In this document: positions 10,701 through 19,150 of the stretch, in pieces
How the letters are laid out: each line of letters opens with the position of its first letter
Numbering within the stretch: position 1 is the stretch's first letter
NCBI GenBank assembly: GCA_021153165.1
Contig: JAGKTZ010000004.1
Coordinates: 1 to 53,060, forward strand
Reading direction: 5' to 3'
Origin: Prevotellaceae bacterium
GTDB lineage: Bacteria; Bacteroidota; Bacteroidia; Bacteroidales; Bacteroidaceae
DNA: 53,060 nt
Notes under the pieces: generated by a model
Database searches by the model: none
What the model saw: only the letters and a program-made list of their open reading frames with translations
Told to the model about the DNA's origin: nothing
Program-made: the position numbers and the translations under genes

Positions 10701-11198
10701 AACTTCCGCTACAAGGACTTCAACCTCTATGTATTGATCAATGGTCGTATCGGTGGTAAGGTGATCTCTTTGACAGAAGCATATCTCGATCGCTTCGGTG
10801 TATCTAAGCGTACTGGCGAAGCTCGTGAAGCTGCTGAAGCTAACAACCTCTATACTGCAGACGGACGTCACGCAATGTATATCAACGAAGGTCGTGACCT
10901 CGTATCTGTAGAAGACTACTACTCAACAGTAGGTAGCAGCGATGCTTCTAACTACATCTACAACGGTACAAACTTCCGTTTGCGCGAACTCTCTTTGGGT
11001 TACACATTCCGCGATCTCCTCGGCGATGGCAAGAACCTCAGCCTTTCTGTAGTGGGACGTAACCTCTTCTTCATCTACAAGGACGCTCCAGTTGACCCAG
11101 ATATCTCTGTATCTACAGCAAATGGTTTGGGCGGTATCGACATGTTCAACATGCCATCAACTCGTTCTTTCGGTGTTAACCTCAAACTTAATTTCTAA
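7758..11198 (+). CDS. SusC-like TonB-dependent outer-membrane transporter
   Basis: Outer-membrane glycan importer of the SusC/RagA family, about 1146 residues, energised by TonB. The chosen ATG gives a normal signal peptide (MKQIKTVGFSLLTASLLG...); the longer open frame from 7668 would pass through the promoter. Residues about 37-110 form the carboxypeptidase-D-like beta domain starting LKGVVKSTDGEPLMGAVV. The plug follows, with the signature LRGNKSILGNNQPLIVVDGIPM-type segment at about 180-205, then a 22-strand barrel ending in NLKLNF with the terminal aromatic typical of outer-membrane proteins. It is directly followed by susD and is the import channel of this locus. The imported oligosaccharide is inferred from neighbours, not seen. 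Confidence 0.95.
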   Translation: MKQIKTVGFSLLTASLLGVPLSMVPSNAWAETSIVQQAGVLKGVVKSTDGEPLMGAVVFVVGGKTTTTTDENGAFTLKGVKAGSTVRVSLIGYKRQDVKWNGGDLTVALEEEGNVLNEAVVTAMGIVRKEKSLTYATQQIKADELMKVQDANLVNSIEGKISGVTITPSAGGAGGASKIVLRGNKSILGNNQPLIVVDGIPMTNSTRGQIGDVAALVNTSTSEGSDPLSMINPDDIESMNVLKGANAAALYGSAAANGVVMITTKKGKEGKIGVTVNSNVTFDSPLLTPELQNTYGGARTNALGNLVFGSDSWGNKLSGNGTYTLDVLSSDQQYKAGSVNQLHLRNYAEDDVANFFRTGVNSNNSISVSGGTEKVQSYVSFSNSHSLGMIESNRYNRNTFAFRQSYKLWDRVHIDVSADYLQAKTNNRVSGGTCGNPIYDLYTMPRDVELGYYKNNYALANGTWMSSGYTNILDEWGDVIGQQGGDRYYAVNPVTGQYEMVYGRAELNGVMQNWVYQDAMRNNPYWLANQNGSAQREDRFSGKFQGRIDIYDGLSFQARVSIDHTRFNEESRRYATTWGPSDMYRYGTYSLGNSRTNEIYTDYLLSYNKTFNDWSVSATAGYVGHVLKGQSHNTYLGSATIPIWQNGIQTGISTQVNHFYPNGGGNGVTSKGKSSNWDQAALFTAQIGWKDMVYVDGSYRRDWYRAFKQFEYLGINDNYGYFGFGANAILSSLIEPLNDVCYLKYRLSYSEVGNSIPNAVFNAVSENYVTGSTTTNSYNSFIPVPEKTKSFETGIESQFFHNALNVDLTYYNSAMHNSYLNIAGLNGKTQPVNSGVIRNQGVELSVGYNWTINRDWGWKTGVNFSYNHNKIEKTYTDKYGQSKEMVQSIASGKVQVRYNEGDAYGDIYVTDFARWKEDCTDANGNFHKAGDIYIAEGTGKPAINGNLMYITQAGKVKAEKGKKFGKYAGNLNSKMQLSWSNNFRYKDFNLYVLINGRIGGKVISLTEAYLDRFGVSKRTGEAREAAEANNLYTADGRHAMYINEGRDLVSVEDYYSTVGSSDASNYIYNGTNFRLRELSLGYTFRDLLGDGKNLSLSVVGRNLFFIYKDAPVDPDISVSTANGLGGIDMFNMPSTRSFGVNLKLNF

Positions 11199-11226
11199 AG
11201 CAGATTTTAGTAAAACATCATAGCAA

Positions 11227-11262
11227 GTGGCGAGGGGCGAAATACCTCGACCCCTCGTGCAC
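11227..11262 (+). terminator. Hairpin between susC and susD
   Basis: CGAGGGG (11231-11237) pairs with CCCCTCG (11251-11257). No T-run follows, so it is more likely an mRNA-stability or partial attenuation hairpin within the operon than a full terminator. Confidence 0.55.
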
Positions 11263-11296
11263 TAGCCAAGATGAATCACTAAATACCTAAAACAAG

Positions 11297-13093
11297 ATGA
11301 TTATGAAAAAATTCTTATTTGCAGGTATGATGGCTGTGACCGCTTTGGGCGTACAATCTTGTTTGGATTTTGATGATCCAGGTGCAGAGTTGGGCGCAGG
11401 TCAAACAACCGTCGATGCAACCGTTTATCACGGCAACGTAGACTCAATAGACTACCTTCGTGACATCCCAGTGACAGAATTGAAGCACGCTATTGATACA
11501 CTCAACAAGATGAAAATGTTGGGTAATAGCCTTACAGGTCAATACTGCTTGCGCGGTGCGAAAAATGGTGACGTACCAGGCGCACACGCTTACCAACGTC
11601 AGTTCAGCCTCGGTCCCGACGCTTACGCACAATACATGGTCATTCACCACAAGGACTTCATGTATGGTACTTTGACTTCTGCTTACAACGTATCTGAAGA
11701 ATTCAACGGCGACCCCCTTGGTTCATACACAATGGTGAAGAATGCGTTGATGCCATTGCTCAACCACCCTATCATCGACACTATTCCTGAATTCAAGGCG
11801 ATCAACCTTCTTTACTACTGCGTATCTGCTCAAGAACGTGCCGACCTCTCTGGTCCTTACACTTACTTGGAAGATAAGTTGAACTCAGAAGAACCAGTTG
11901 AATACAACGACCTCAAGACTATCTATTATGGTGTAAAGGAAAACCTTGACACTATCGTAGCATGTCTGAAGCACTACGAAGCAAATCGTTCTAAGGAATA
12001 CAAGAAAGAAATCCAAAAGGTGATGACTCGCTACTGTACTACCAGCCGTGCTATGTTTACTGGCGACTGGTCAATGGATAGCTACATCCGCTTGGCAAAC
12101 TCTTTGAAACTCCGTATGGCTATGCACATGGTGAAGATAGAACCCGAAACTGCTAAGCAATGGGCTGAAGAAGCTGTAGCATCTGGTGTTATCGAAACAG
12201 TAGATCAACAACACGCTCTCTATCCTATGGTTTCTGGTTTCACTCACCCATATGTTGAAATCTGTAACTCTTGGAGTGACCTCCGTCTCTGCGCTTCTTT
12301 CGAAAGCTTGTTGATGTCGTTGAAGCACCCATACACTAAGTATGTATTTGCTAACAACTCACAACCTATCATCAACGAAGCTACAGGTGAAGAACTCCCC
12401 GCACACAGCAAGATCGTAGGTCTCCGCGCAGGTCGTTTGATGCCTGACGGACAAAACTATCCTTTGAACCCATTGGCTGCATTCTCTAGTATCAACTCAA
12501 GCGCATTCGCTATGGCTCCTCTCTACCTCGTGAAGTTGGCTGAAGTGAACTTCCTCCGTGCAGAAGGTGCACTCCGTGGTTGGAACATGGGCGGCACAGC
12601 TGAACAATTCTACAACGAAGGTATCAAGAATGCTTACCTCGACGAACCTATGATGGGCGCAATGGAATACAATGCTGCTTTGGCAGACTACATGGCACTC
12701 GAAACTCCTGTTGACTACATTCAAAAAGAAGTATCAGGCGACGGCGAAGATTGGCCTAGCGTGACAAAGATCGGCGTGAAGTGGAACGATGGTGACGATC
12801 AAGAAACAAAACTTGAAAAGATCATCACTCAAAAGTACATCGCTCTCTTCCCACTCTCTACTGAAGCATGGACAGAAATGCGTCGTACAGGATATCCTAA
12901 GGTATTCCCAGTGCTCAACACTGACGACGGTGACGGTTCTATCGAACAAGGTGAAATGATCCGCCGTATTCCTTGGAATGCAAGTGACCCAATCGTTCAG
13001 CAATTGATCGAAGCTTCTGGTCTTGCTACTCTCGGTGGTCCAGACCTCCAGGCTACTCGCCTCTGGTGGGACGTAGATGCTCCTAACTTCTAA
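11297..13093 (+). CDS. SusD-like surface glycan-binding lipoprotein
   Basis: Partner of the preceding SusC: a surface lipoprotein that forms the lid of the transporter and binds the glycan. The lipobox LGVQSC puts the lipidated Cys at residue 22. The rest, 598 residues in total, is an alpha-helical TPR-type fold of normal SusD length. The family signature is visible near the C-terminus as KIITQKYIALFPLSTEAWTEMRRTGYP. An alternative start is the ATG at 11303. It lies about 100 bp after susC and ends before a strong inverted repeat. Confidence 0.95.
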   Translation: MIMKKFLFAGMMAVTALGVQSCLDFDDPGAELGAGQTTVDATVYHGNVDSIDYLRDIPVTELKHAIDTLNKMKMLGNSLTGQYCLRGAKNGDVPGAHAYQRQFSLGPDAYAQYMVIHHKDFMYGTLTSAYNVSEEFNGDPLGSYTMVKNALMPLLNHPIIDTIPEFKAINLLYYCVSAQERADLSGPYTYLEDKLNSEEPVEYNDLKTIYYGVKENLDTIVACLKHYEANRSKEYKKEIQKVMTRYCTTSRAMFTGDWSMDSYIRLANSLKLRMAMHMVKIEPETAKQWAEEAVASGVIETVDQQHALYPMVSGFTHPYVEICNSWSDLRLCASFESLLMSLKHPYTKYVFANNSQPIINEATGEELPAHSKIVGLRAGRLMPDGQNYPLNPLAAFSSINSSAFAMAPLYLVKLAEVNFLRAEGALRGWNMGGTAEQFYNEGIKNAYLDEPMMGAMEYNAALADYMALETPVDYIQKEVSGDGEDWPSVTKIGVKWNDGDDQETKLEKIITQKYIALFPLSTEAWTEMRRTGYPKVFPVLNTDDGDGSIEQGEMIRRIPWNASDPIVQQLIEASGLATLGGPDLQATRLWWDVDAPNF

Positions 13094-13116
13094 ATGATGA
13101 AGTTCTGAAATAAATA

Positions 13117-13172
13117 GGAAGTTGTCAAGGTGTTCTTATATATAATATATAGGAGCCTTGCAGCTTCCTTTA
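13117..13172 (+). terminator. Stem-loop after susD
   Basis: AGGAAGTTGTCAAGG pairs imperfectly with CCTTGCAGCTTCCT across an AT-rich loop (TATATATAATATATA), followed by TTTATCTCATT. It probably ends or attenuates the susCD transcript. Confidence 0.6.
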
Positions 13173-13184
13173 TCTCATTAAAAC

Positions 13185-13289
13185 GGAAATTCATTATAGC
13201 AAAAAGGATTTTCTTCTAGGTAAAAGAGAATTTCTTCATAGCAATAAGGAGATTCTTTATACCAATAAGGAATTTCTTTATATAAAAAG
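13185..13289 (+). repeat. Five 20-22-nt tandem repeats upstream of the endoglycosidase gene
   Basis: Five successive units resemble GGAATTTCTTTATAGCAATAA, with starts near 13185, 13206, 13228, 13248 and 13269. They occupy the 5' untranslated or promoter region of the GH85-type gene, ending about 50 bp before its ATG. The sequence is unrelated to the AAAAAGG arrays but shares their period. Confidence 0.75.
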
Positions 13290-13340
13290 AATAAAAACTT
13301 TATTTCAACCATATTATTAACCTTAATCAAAAAAGTCTTT

Positions 13341-16300
13341 ATGAAAAAAAGTACACTTGCTATTATTGCATTGTTGTGCGGAGCTTCATTTGGTACGCCT
13401 GCTCAAGCTCAGTATGCTGAGTCTGCTACAGATCAGGTTTACGACTTCTCTGGTTTCACAGACAAGGGCATGTTGGATTTGTTCTACAATGCTCTTCAAA
13501 AGGGTCGTAACTATCCTACTTTGGCAGAATTTGAAGCAGCTGGTATCCAAGCTTCGGACATTGCATTCGTTCGTTCACACGTGCGCAAAGCTGAGTTTAT
13601 GTCACGCGCTGACCGTTTGGTGCCTGGAACTTACGAGTACCGTAACTTGTGGATGAACATCCCTATGGACGTGGGTTCTGACGGTTTGGGTGGTTACCCC
13701 AGCAAGAAGTTCTCTTCCGACGTATTCTCAATGTGGCAATACACCAACCTCTTTGGTTCTTGGAACCACGGTGTATTCCAAGCTCCAGCAGCTTGGGTTG
13801 ACGCAGCTCACCGCAATGGTACAGACATCATGTCTGGTATCAAGTTCTTCGAATCTTGGACTCCAGGTAGCGGCGACGGCGAATATTCTGCTTTGATCAC
13901 CAAGAAGGACTCTAAGGGTAATTTCCTTTATGTGAAGCCCCTCATCAACTGTTTGATGTATTTTGGTGCTGATGGTATCAACTACAACTGGGAGGACAAC
14001 TCTTGGTCTGACGAAGATATCACTGCATTCCACAAGCAACTCTACAAGGAAGCTGCGGCTCAAGGTTTCACCAACTTCCACGCTGGTCTTTACACTGCAA
14101 ACTCTACTTGCTCTGCTGCTAACGTAGACCAATTGCTCGGTAGCAAGGAAACAGGTCAGACTTTCGACTTGATGCTCAACTATGCCGGTGGTGACTTCTC
14201 TTACGGTATTGGCTCATCAGCTATGGCTGCAGAAGCTTCTATCGGTACTACTGAAGACCTTTACACAGGTGTATGGATCGTAGGTATGGACCGTCGTTGG
14301 ACATCTTTGAATGAAAGTGATGCTGCTAAGCGTTGCGGTGTTTGTCTTTGGGGTGAACACGGTCAAAGCCGTTTCATGTCTTACAATGCCGGTGGCGATG
14401 CTTACGAATTCCAAGGCAACTACCAACGCTTGCTCGAACGTGCATTCTCTGGTGGTTTCCGCAATCCTATCCACCGTCCTGCGGTAAGCAACACAGGCAA
14501 CAACTGGGAACAACAAGGCGATAAGTTGCCACTCTCTACTTTCGCAGGTTTGGCTACATGGATCCCCGAACGTTCTACTATCAAGGGTAACTTCCCATTT
14601 GCTACTCACTTCACTCTCGGTAATGGTGAGCGCTATTACTACAAGGGCAAGAAGACTCATGGTGGTTGGTACAACATGGGTGGTCAAGACGTAGTGCCTA
14701 CATATCGTTGGTTGGTGCTCAAGTCTGGCACTCAAAACGTAGATATGGACCTCGCTGTCAACTACGTTCACAATGATGCTTACGTAGGTGGTTCTGCTAT
14801 CGAACTCAGCGGTAAGGCTGTTTCTACTGGTACAGACATCGTACTCTACAAGACTTCACTCAAGGCTGGCAAGGGCGCATACGCTAAGGTTGCTGTCAAG
14901 ACTGGTAAGGAAGGTACTAATCCTACCAACCTCTACCTCATCCTCCAAAAGAAGGGTGGCGCATGGGTAGAAGTGCCCGTTGGCAACACTACTGGCAAGA
15001 CTTGGGAAGAAATGCACCTCGACCTCACTTCAGTAGCTGAAGGCGACGTGATCGAACGCATCGGTTTCCGTGTGAAGGGCAACGACAATAACTACAAGCT
15101 CCTCGTTGGTAAGCTCGAACTCAACGACAAGAGCACTGTTGCTCCTGCAAACGTTAAGGACCTCAACGTAGAAGTGAAGGAAGAAACTAAGGGTTCTATG
15201 GCTATGAAGTTGTACTGGGGCGTAGACGCTACAGCACAAGATCGTGCTAAGTGGGACCTCCTCTTCAACGACGAAGCTAACATCCACCACTTCGAAATCC
15301 TCTACAAGGTTGGCGAAAATGGTCGTGTATCTGAAGTAGGCCGTACTACTACTTGGTCTGCTTACTTGGGCGACATCTATTTCGAAAATGCTACCGACGA
15401 ACCATACATCGGTGTACGTTCAGTTTCTACCGACCTCAAGACTTACTCTCCTATCGTATGGGTGAAGGTGCCACGCGCAACCAACGTGCCTGATTTGGTA
15501 GAAGAAGACTCTTACGGTGTTTCTGCTATGAACCCCGCTTGCGAAGGTGCTGACATCGCACGCCGCGAACGCTACGTGACCGACATCTACTCTACAGGTG
15601 CTGAGCAAAACATCAACCTCACAGGCCTCGGTCCCGTTAAGGATGGCTCACAATACGCTGACCACCGCGACGTAGTATTGAAGGTGCGCCAAGGTCAAAC
15701 TATCAAGATGCACATCAAGTGTGCTGACTATAGCGACGGTTTGAAGTGGTGCTTCGCAGGTGGATGGATGGACCTCAACGGTTCTGGCGACTTCGACCAC
15801 CCACTCGGTGTCACTCCATTCGAAGCTGGTGAAGAAACCGACCCAGAAGGCGAACGCCTCTTCAAGGTAGGTAAGATCCGTGCTGCATCTCCCGAATTCC
15901 AATCTACAGGTATCAACTTCGAATTCACCGTGCCTCAAGATGCTACTCCAGGCAAGAGCCGTTTCCGCGTAGTATTCTCTGATGCTTGGTTCGCAGGTAT
16001 GTTCCTCCCAACAGGTCTCCACGCTAAGGGCTTCTCTATGGACTTCGGTTGCGAAATCGTAGGTACCAACCCTGGTCGTACAGCAGCAGATACTCGCGAC
16101 CAAGGTCAAGCTGAAGAACCCGAAATGCTCGAAGGTGGCGTAGTAGGCGTTGACGCTGTAGCTAACGCTGGCGTTTCTCAAGCAGAATACGCAGACGGCG
16201 TGCTCAACCTCACCAACGTTGAAAAGGCATGGGTTTACAGTGCAGACGGTAAGTTCGTGAAGTTCGCTTCTGAATCTCCTGAAGCAATCGACCTCGAAGG

Positions 16301-16376
16301 CCTCGCTCCAGGTGCTTACATCGTCAAGATGCAATACCAAAACGTAATGCGCACAGCTAAGTTCTTGGTAAAGTAA
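13341..16376 (+). CDS. GH85-type endo-beta-N-acetylglucosaminidase with GEVED-like domain and secretion tail
   Basis: Predicted to cut the GlcNAc-beta-1,4-GlcNAc core of N-glycans and release the glycan from protein. The signal peptide ends at about AQAQ (residue 24). The GH85-like barrel spans about 80-420. It includes the WNHGVFQAPAAWVDAAHRNGT segment and the ADGINYNWED strand, in which Asn216 and Glu218 match the family N-x-E pair (substrate-assisted catalysis, Glu as acid/base). Beta-sandwich modules follow. A GEVED-like region lies at about 776-906 (WMDLNGSGDF), and a type IX-like C-terminal domain (GLAPGAYIVKMQ...KFLVK) ends the protein. With 1011 residues it is in the normal multi-domain range. 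It lies 247 bp after susD and fits an N-glycan locus with the sialidases. Confidence 0.87.
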   Translation: MKKSTLAIIALLCGASFGTPAQAQYAESATDQVYDFSGFTDKGMLDLFYNALQKGRNYPTLAEFEAAGIQASDIAFVRSHVRKAEFMSRADRLVPGTYEYRNLWMNIPMDVGSDGLGGYPSKKFSSDVFSMWQYTNLFGSWNHGVFQAPAAWVDAAHRNGTDIMSGIKFFESWTPGSGDGEYSALITKKDSKGNFLYVKPLINCLMYFGADGINYNWEDNSWSDEDITAFHKQLYKEAAAQGFTNFHAGLYTANSTCSAANVDQLLGSKETGQTFDLMLNYAGGDFSYGIGSSAMAAEASIGTTEDLYTGVWIVGMDRRWTSLNESDAAKRCGVCLWGEHGQSRFMSYNAGGDAYEFQGNYQRLLERAFSGGFRNPIHRPAVSNTGNNWEQQGDKLPLSTFAGLATWIPERSTIKGNFPFATHFTLGNGERYYYKGKKTHGGWYNMGGQDVVPTYRWLVLKSGTQNVDMDLAVNYVHNDAYVGGSAIELSGKAVSTGTDIVLYKTSLKAGKGAYAKVAVKTGKEGTNPTNLYLILQKKGGAWVEVPVGNTTGKTWEEMHLDLTSVAEGDVIERIGFRVKGNDNNYKLLVGKLELNDKSTVAPANVKDLNVEVKEETKGSMAMKLYWGVDATAQDRAKWDLLFNDEANIHHFEILYKVGENGRVSEVGRTTTWSAYLGDIYFENATDEPYIGVRSVSTDLKTYSPIVWVKVPRATNVPDLVEEDSYGVSAMNPACEGADIARRERYVTDIYSTGAEQNINLTGLGPVKDGSQYADHRDVVLKVRQGQTIKMHIKCADYSDGLKWCFAGGWMDLNGSGDFDHPLGVTPFEAGEETDPEGERLFKVGKIRAASPEFQSTGINFEFTVPQDATPGKSRFRVVFSDAWFAGMFLPTGLHAKGFSMDFGCEIVGTNPGRTAADTRDQGQAEEPEMLEGGVVGVDAVANAGVSQAEYADGVLNLTNVEKAWVYSADGKFVKFASESPEAIDLEGLAPGAYIVKMQYQNVMRTAKFLVK

Positions 16377-16424
16377 TTTAAGTCCCTCCGTTTGGCTATA
16401 TCCTTTAGCCAAATCATATAGATC

Positions 16425-16458
16425 AAGGTGGATGCTCCCAGCGAGTATCCACCTTTTT
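16425..16458 (+). terminator. Terminator after the endoglycosidase gene
   Basis: AGGTGGAT (16426-16433) and ATCCACCT (16447-16454) form a perfect 8-bp stem followed by TTTTTC. A smaller hairpin (TTTGGCTA/TAGCCAAA) lies just upstream at 16391-16413. Confidence 0.85.
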
Positions 16459-16557
16459 CGATGCACATCAGGGGCGAGTGGGGCGGTCTTGTTAGGTCTC
16501 GTAGCTTACTAATCTTTTGTCCAAATGTTGATATTATGACAGACCGTATGGGCGATA

Positions 16558-16620
16558 AAAAAAACCAAGACCTTTTTTGAAAAAGTCAAGGGTTTTTTCA
16601 AATTTTCCAAGACTTTTTTT
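16558..16620 (+). repeat. Stand-alone 21-nt repeat array (3 units)
   Basis: Three exact-length 21-nt units (heptads KKTKTFF, EKVKGFF, KFSKTFF) lie about 100 bp after the end of the glycan locus. The TTG-started open frame at 16577-16843 begins within the array and is not supported as a gene. Confidence 0.7.
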
Positions 16621-16773
16621 TCACGACGTCTTATGTTTTTTCCACAAGCGTAGATCGCCGCACCATCGCATGAGTTATTTGAGCAAAGAGCGTAGTCAAA
16701 CTTTTTTGCATGATTTTAGTCGCTCATGCTTCAATCTCCTTAATCACAAATTAATATATATAAATAAAATTTA

Positions 16774-16781
16774 TAAATTTG
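16774..16781 (+). promoter_or_regulatory. -7 promoter element for the 671-residue protein gene
   Basis: TAAATTTG matches TAnnTTTG in a very AT-rich stretch, 90 nt before the ATG at 16871. Confidence 0.45.
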
Positions 16782-16870
16782 CATCTGGATTTGACATCTC
16801 ATCATATACGGTGTGCCATCAATATGCATTTTCGTATATGTAATGATAAAATAGCATAACATTGTAGATT

Positions 16871-18886
16871 ATGAGAAAAACGATGAAATTAGCCACTTTC
16901 CTGGCAATGTGTTTCTTATTTTTGACACAGAACTTGAATGCACAACAGTCGGAGAGGGAACTGCTCGGCTTCAAGGGCGGAGTGAGCCAAGTCTTGATGG
17001 ACGATGGTCGTGTGCTGTATGAATTTGACAATGATGGTCAGACCAAAACCTTCTCTCTGAATTATGGATTCAGATACTTCAAGGCAGGCATCACCACCCG
17101 CTCGGACAATGCCTTTGCTGGTGAGGCCGAATACGACAACGTCTTTGACGAAATCGATGCCGAATGGGATGGCACGTACTACAAGATGTACTTTGCCAAC
17201 GGGCGTATCAGCCGAATCTCAACACAGATGGTATTCGATATGGAATATTATTTCGACACCTATACTCTGAATTTCACTTCGGAGCAAACTTTCATCTACA
17301 ATAATAAGGGTGAGGTGACGAAAGTGGTAAGCAATCAAAAGATGAAATGTGATGAGCTCGACGAGTTAAATACGAATGTAGAAAAGGTGGAATATTGCTA
17401 CCAAAACTATACTTATGACAAATATGGCAACTGGGTGTCTCGCGACTGCTACTTAGACAAGACGTTTCAATTTGCCGAAACACGCACCATCGTCTATTCG
17501 CCCCAATTCCTCAGCCACGATCTCTACCAAAAAGCATTGGCGGAAAACGACGTCGACGAGATGGAACGCCTGGCCACTGACACCGAAAATGTGGACTTCG
17601 AGGTGCGCAAGAAAGCCGCAGAGTATTGGAACAATCATCTCGCCACAGAAATCAATGGCGTCTACAAGTATCAGTGGGAAAAGCTCTTCCAGCTGATGAC
17701 TAATCCCATTATTAATACAGAAAACCGCACGGCGATTGAAAAAATCATCAGACAATATGTATGGGAAAAGCGCGTGGTGCCAGAGACCGACTATCGCAAG
17801 ATGATGGACCTGGCCGAATTGACATACAATGGCTGGCACGTGTTCGACGCCGAATTCAGCCGCCGTATCAAAGAGCGCTCCCAACAAATGCGCACCGACT
17901 CTATCGCCAGACTCTACGCAAAAGCCAGCGGCGAGTACAATGCAGCGCAATACGAGCGTGCTATACAGACACTCCGCCAATTGCTGCTCGTCGACCAATA
18001 CCATGAAAATGCCTACGACCTAATGGTGGGGGCAAAATATCAATTGTTGCAAAAAAGTATCAAGAACAACACCGTCAAAGAGTCGGAGTTTGAGGATTTC
18101 TTGGACAAGTATAGCGACAGTCGTTACCGCTCGCAAGTCGAAGATCAGTTTGTGACCTACCGATTACAGCATTTGCCCGACAAGTGTTCGTATTCCGATA
18201 TCTCAGAACTGCAAGCGATGCCTGTCAACGACAAGAAATTGCAAAAAAAGGTGGACCGCATCGTCAAACGTCAAACGTTTATCATGAATCGCGGCAGATG
18301 CATCGGATTTGGTTTTGGTGGTAGCTACGAAGTCGGCGATGGCCTCATGGGTGGTTATGGCGAAATTGGTTTCCGTATCGGATATGTGCCCAGTCTTGTC
18401 AATCTGTATGTCGGCGGTCGCTTTGGTCAGGTGACAAGTCTTGAGGGGGCGTTTTTGTCTGAAAAATATGAAGGCACAGATCAAGTCTATTTCAAATTGC
18501 TTCGTGCCACAGTGCCCGTGCAGTTGCGCTTGAACTTTGCCAAGAACTACAAACGCGCATGGTATCTGGGACTCGGTGCCGAAGTCAACTTTAACATCAA
18601 AGCACGTGCGATAGGTTGCAGCAACAATAAGCACCTACAACTGAACTATCCAGATGCTATGCCTAAGGAATGGGTCAACAAAGTTACTTATACTCCGCGC
18701 GCCAGTCTTGGGGTGAGCCGTAAGCACTTCAACTTTGAAGTATATGGCGCCTACGACTTGCAGGGAAATTTCAAAAAGGATTACCTTGACGCCTACGACT
18801 TCTCTCCTTATACCAAAGGATACTTATACAACGCACAACTCAAGAACAAATGGCGCGGAGGTGTGGCGCTGCGTATATTCTTCTAG
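16871..18886 (+). CDS. Exported protein of unknown function with helical middle and barrel-like C-terminus
   Basis: I do not recognise a named family. A signal peptide ends at about NLNAQ (residue 25). Residues about 30-235 are beta-rich with YD-like phrases (YTYDKYGNWVSRD), as in bacterial proteins that print state or text. About 235-470 is helical and TPR-like (YNAAQYERAIQTLRQLLLVDQYHENAYDLM). About 475-671 contains alternating strands (FGFGGSYEVGDGLMGGYGEIGFRIGYV) and ends in ALRIFF, which fits a small outer-membrane barrel. It is a single gene between a promoter and a strong bidirectional terminator. Outer-membrane location is inferred. Confidence 0.8.
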   Translation: MRKTMKLATFLAMCFLFLTQNLNAQQSERELLGFKGGVSQVLMDDGRVLYEFDNDGQTKTFSLNYGFRYFKAGITTRSDNAFAGEAEYDNVFDEIDAEWDGTYYKMYFANGRISRISTQMVFDMEYYFDTYTLNFTSEQTFIYNNKGEVTKVVSNQKMKCDELDELNTNVEKVEYCYQNYTYDKYGNWVSRDCYLDKTFQFAETRTIVYSPQFLSHDLYQKALAENDVDEMERLATDTENVDFEVRKKAAEYWNNHLATEINGVYKYQWEKLFQLMTNPIINTENRTAIEKIIRQYVWEKRVVPETDYRKMMDLAELTYNGWHVFDAEFSRRIKERSQQMRTDSIARLYAKASGEYNAAQYERAIQTLRQLLLVDQYHENAYDLMVGAKYQLLQKSIKNNTVKESEFEDFLDKYSDSRYRSQVEDQFVTYRLQHLPDKCSYSDISELQAMPVNDKKLQKKVDRIVKRQTFIMNRGRCIGFGFGGSYEVGDGLMGGYGEIGFRIGYVPSLVNLYVGGRFGQVTSLEGAFLSEKYEGTDQVYFKLLRATVPVQLRLNFAKNYKRAWYLGLGAEVNFNIKARAIGCSNNKHLQLNYPDAMPKEWVNKVTYTPRASLGVSRKHFNFEVYGAYDLQGNFKKDYLDAYDFSPYTKGYLYNAQLKNKWRGGVALRIFF

Positions 18887-19063
18887 TGTTAGGAATACTT
18901 TGTCGAAACTCTTTTTTATAAAATCGAGTTGACAACGCCTTTCGCTCCCTTACATTTCGCAGTACATTTAGATGAAAAAAACTATGCCATAACTATGTGC
19001 TATATGATAGAGGCAAAGGCGAAATAAATAATACTGCGGTGAATATTTACCGCCGAATAATAA

Positions 19064-19108
19064 GAAAAAAGCTTGCTCTCGATGTTACAGATCGAGGGCA
19101 AGCTTTTT
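19064..19108. terminator. Strong bidirectional terminator
   Basis: GCTTGC.CTCGAT (19071-19083) pairs with ATCGAG.GCAAGC (19091-19103), with an A-run before and a T-run after. It lies between convergent genes (16871-18886 forward and xerD reverse) and serves both. Confidence 0.9.
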
Positions 19109-19150
19109 ATTTCCCTATTCCTTATACAAAGCGATGGCGATAGAAATCTA

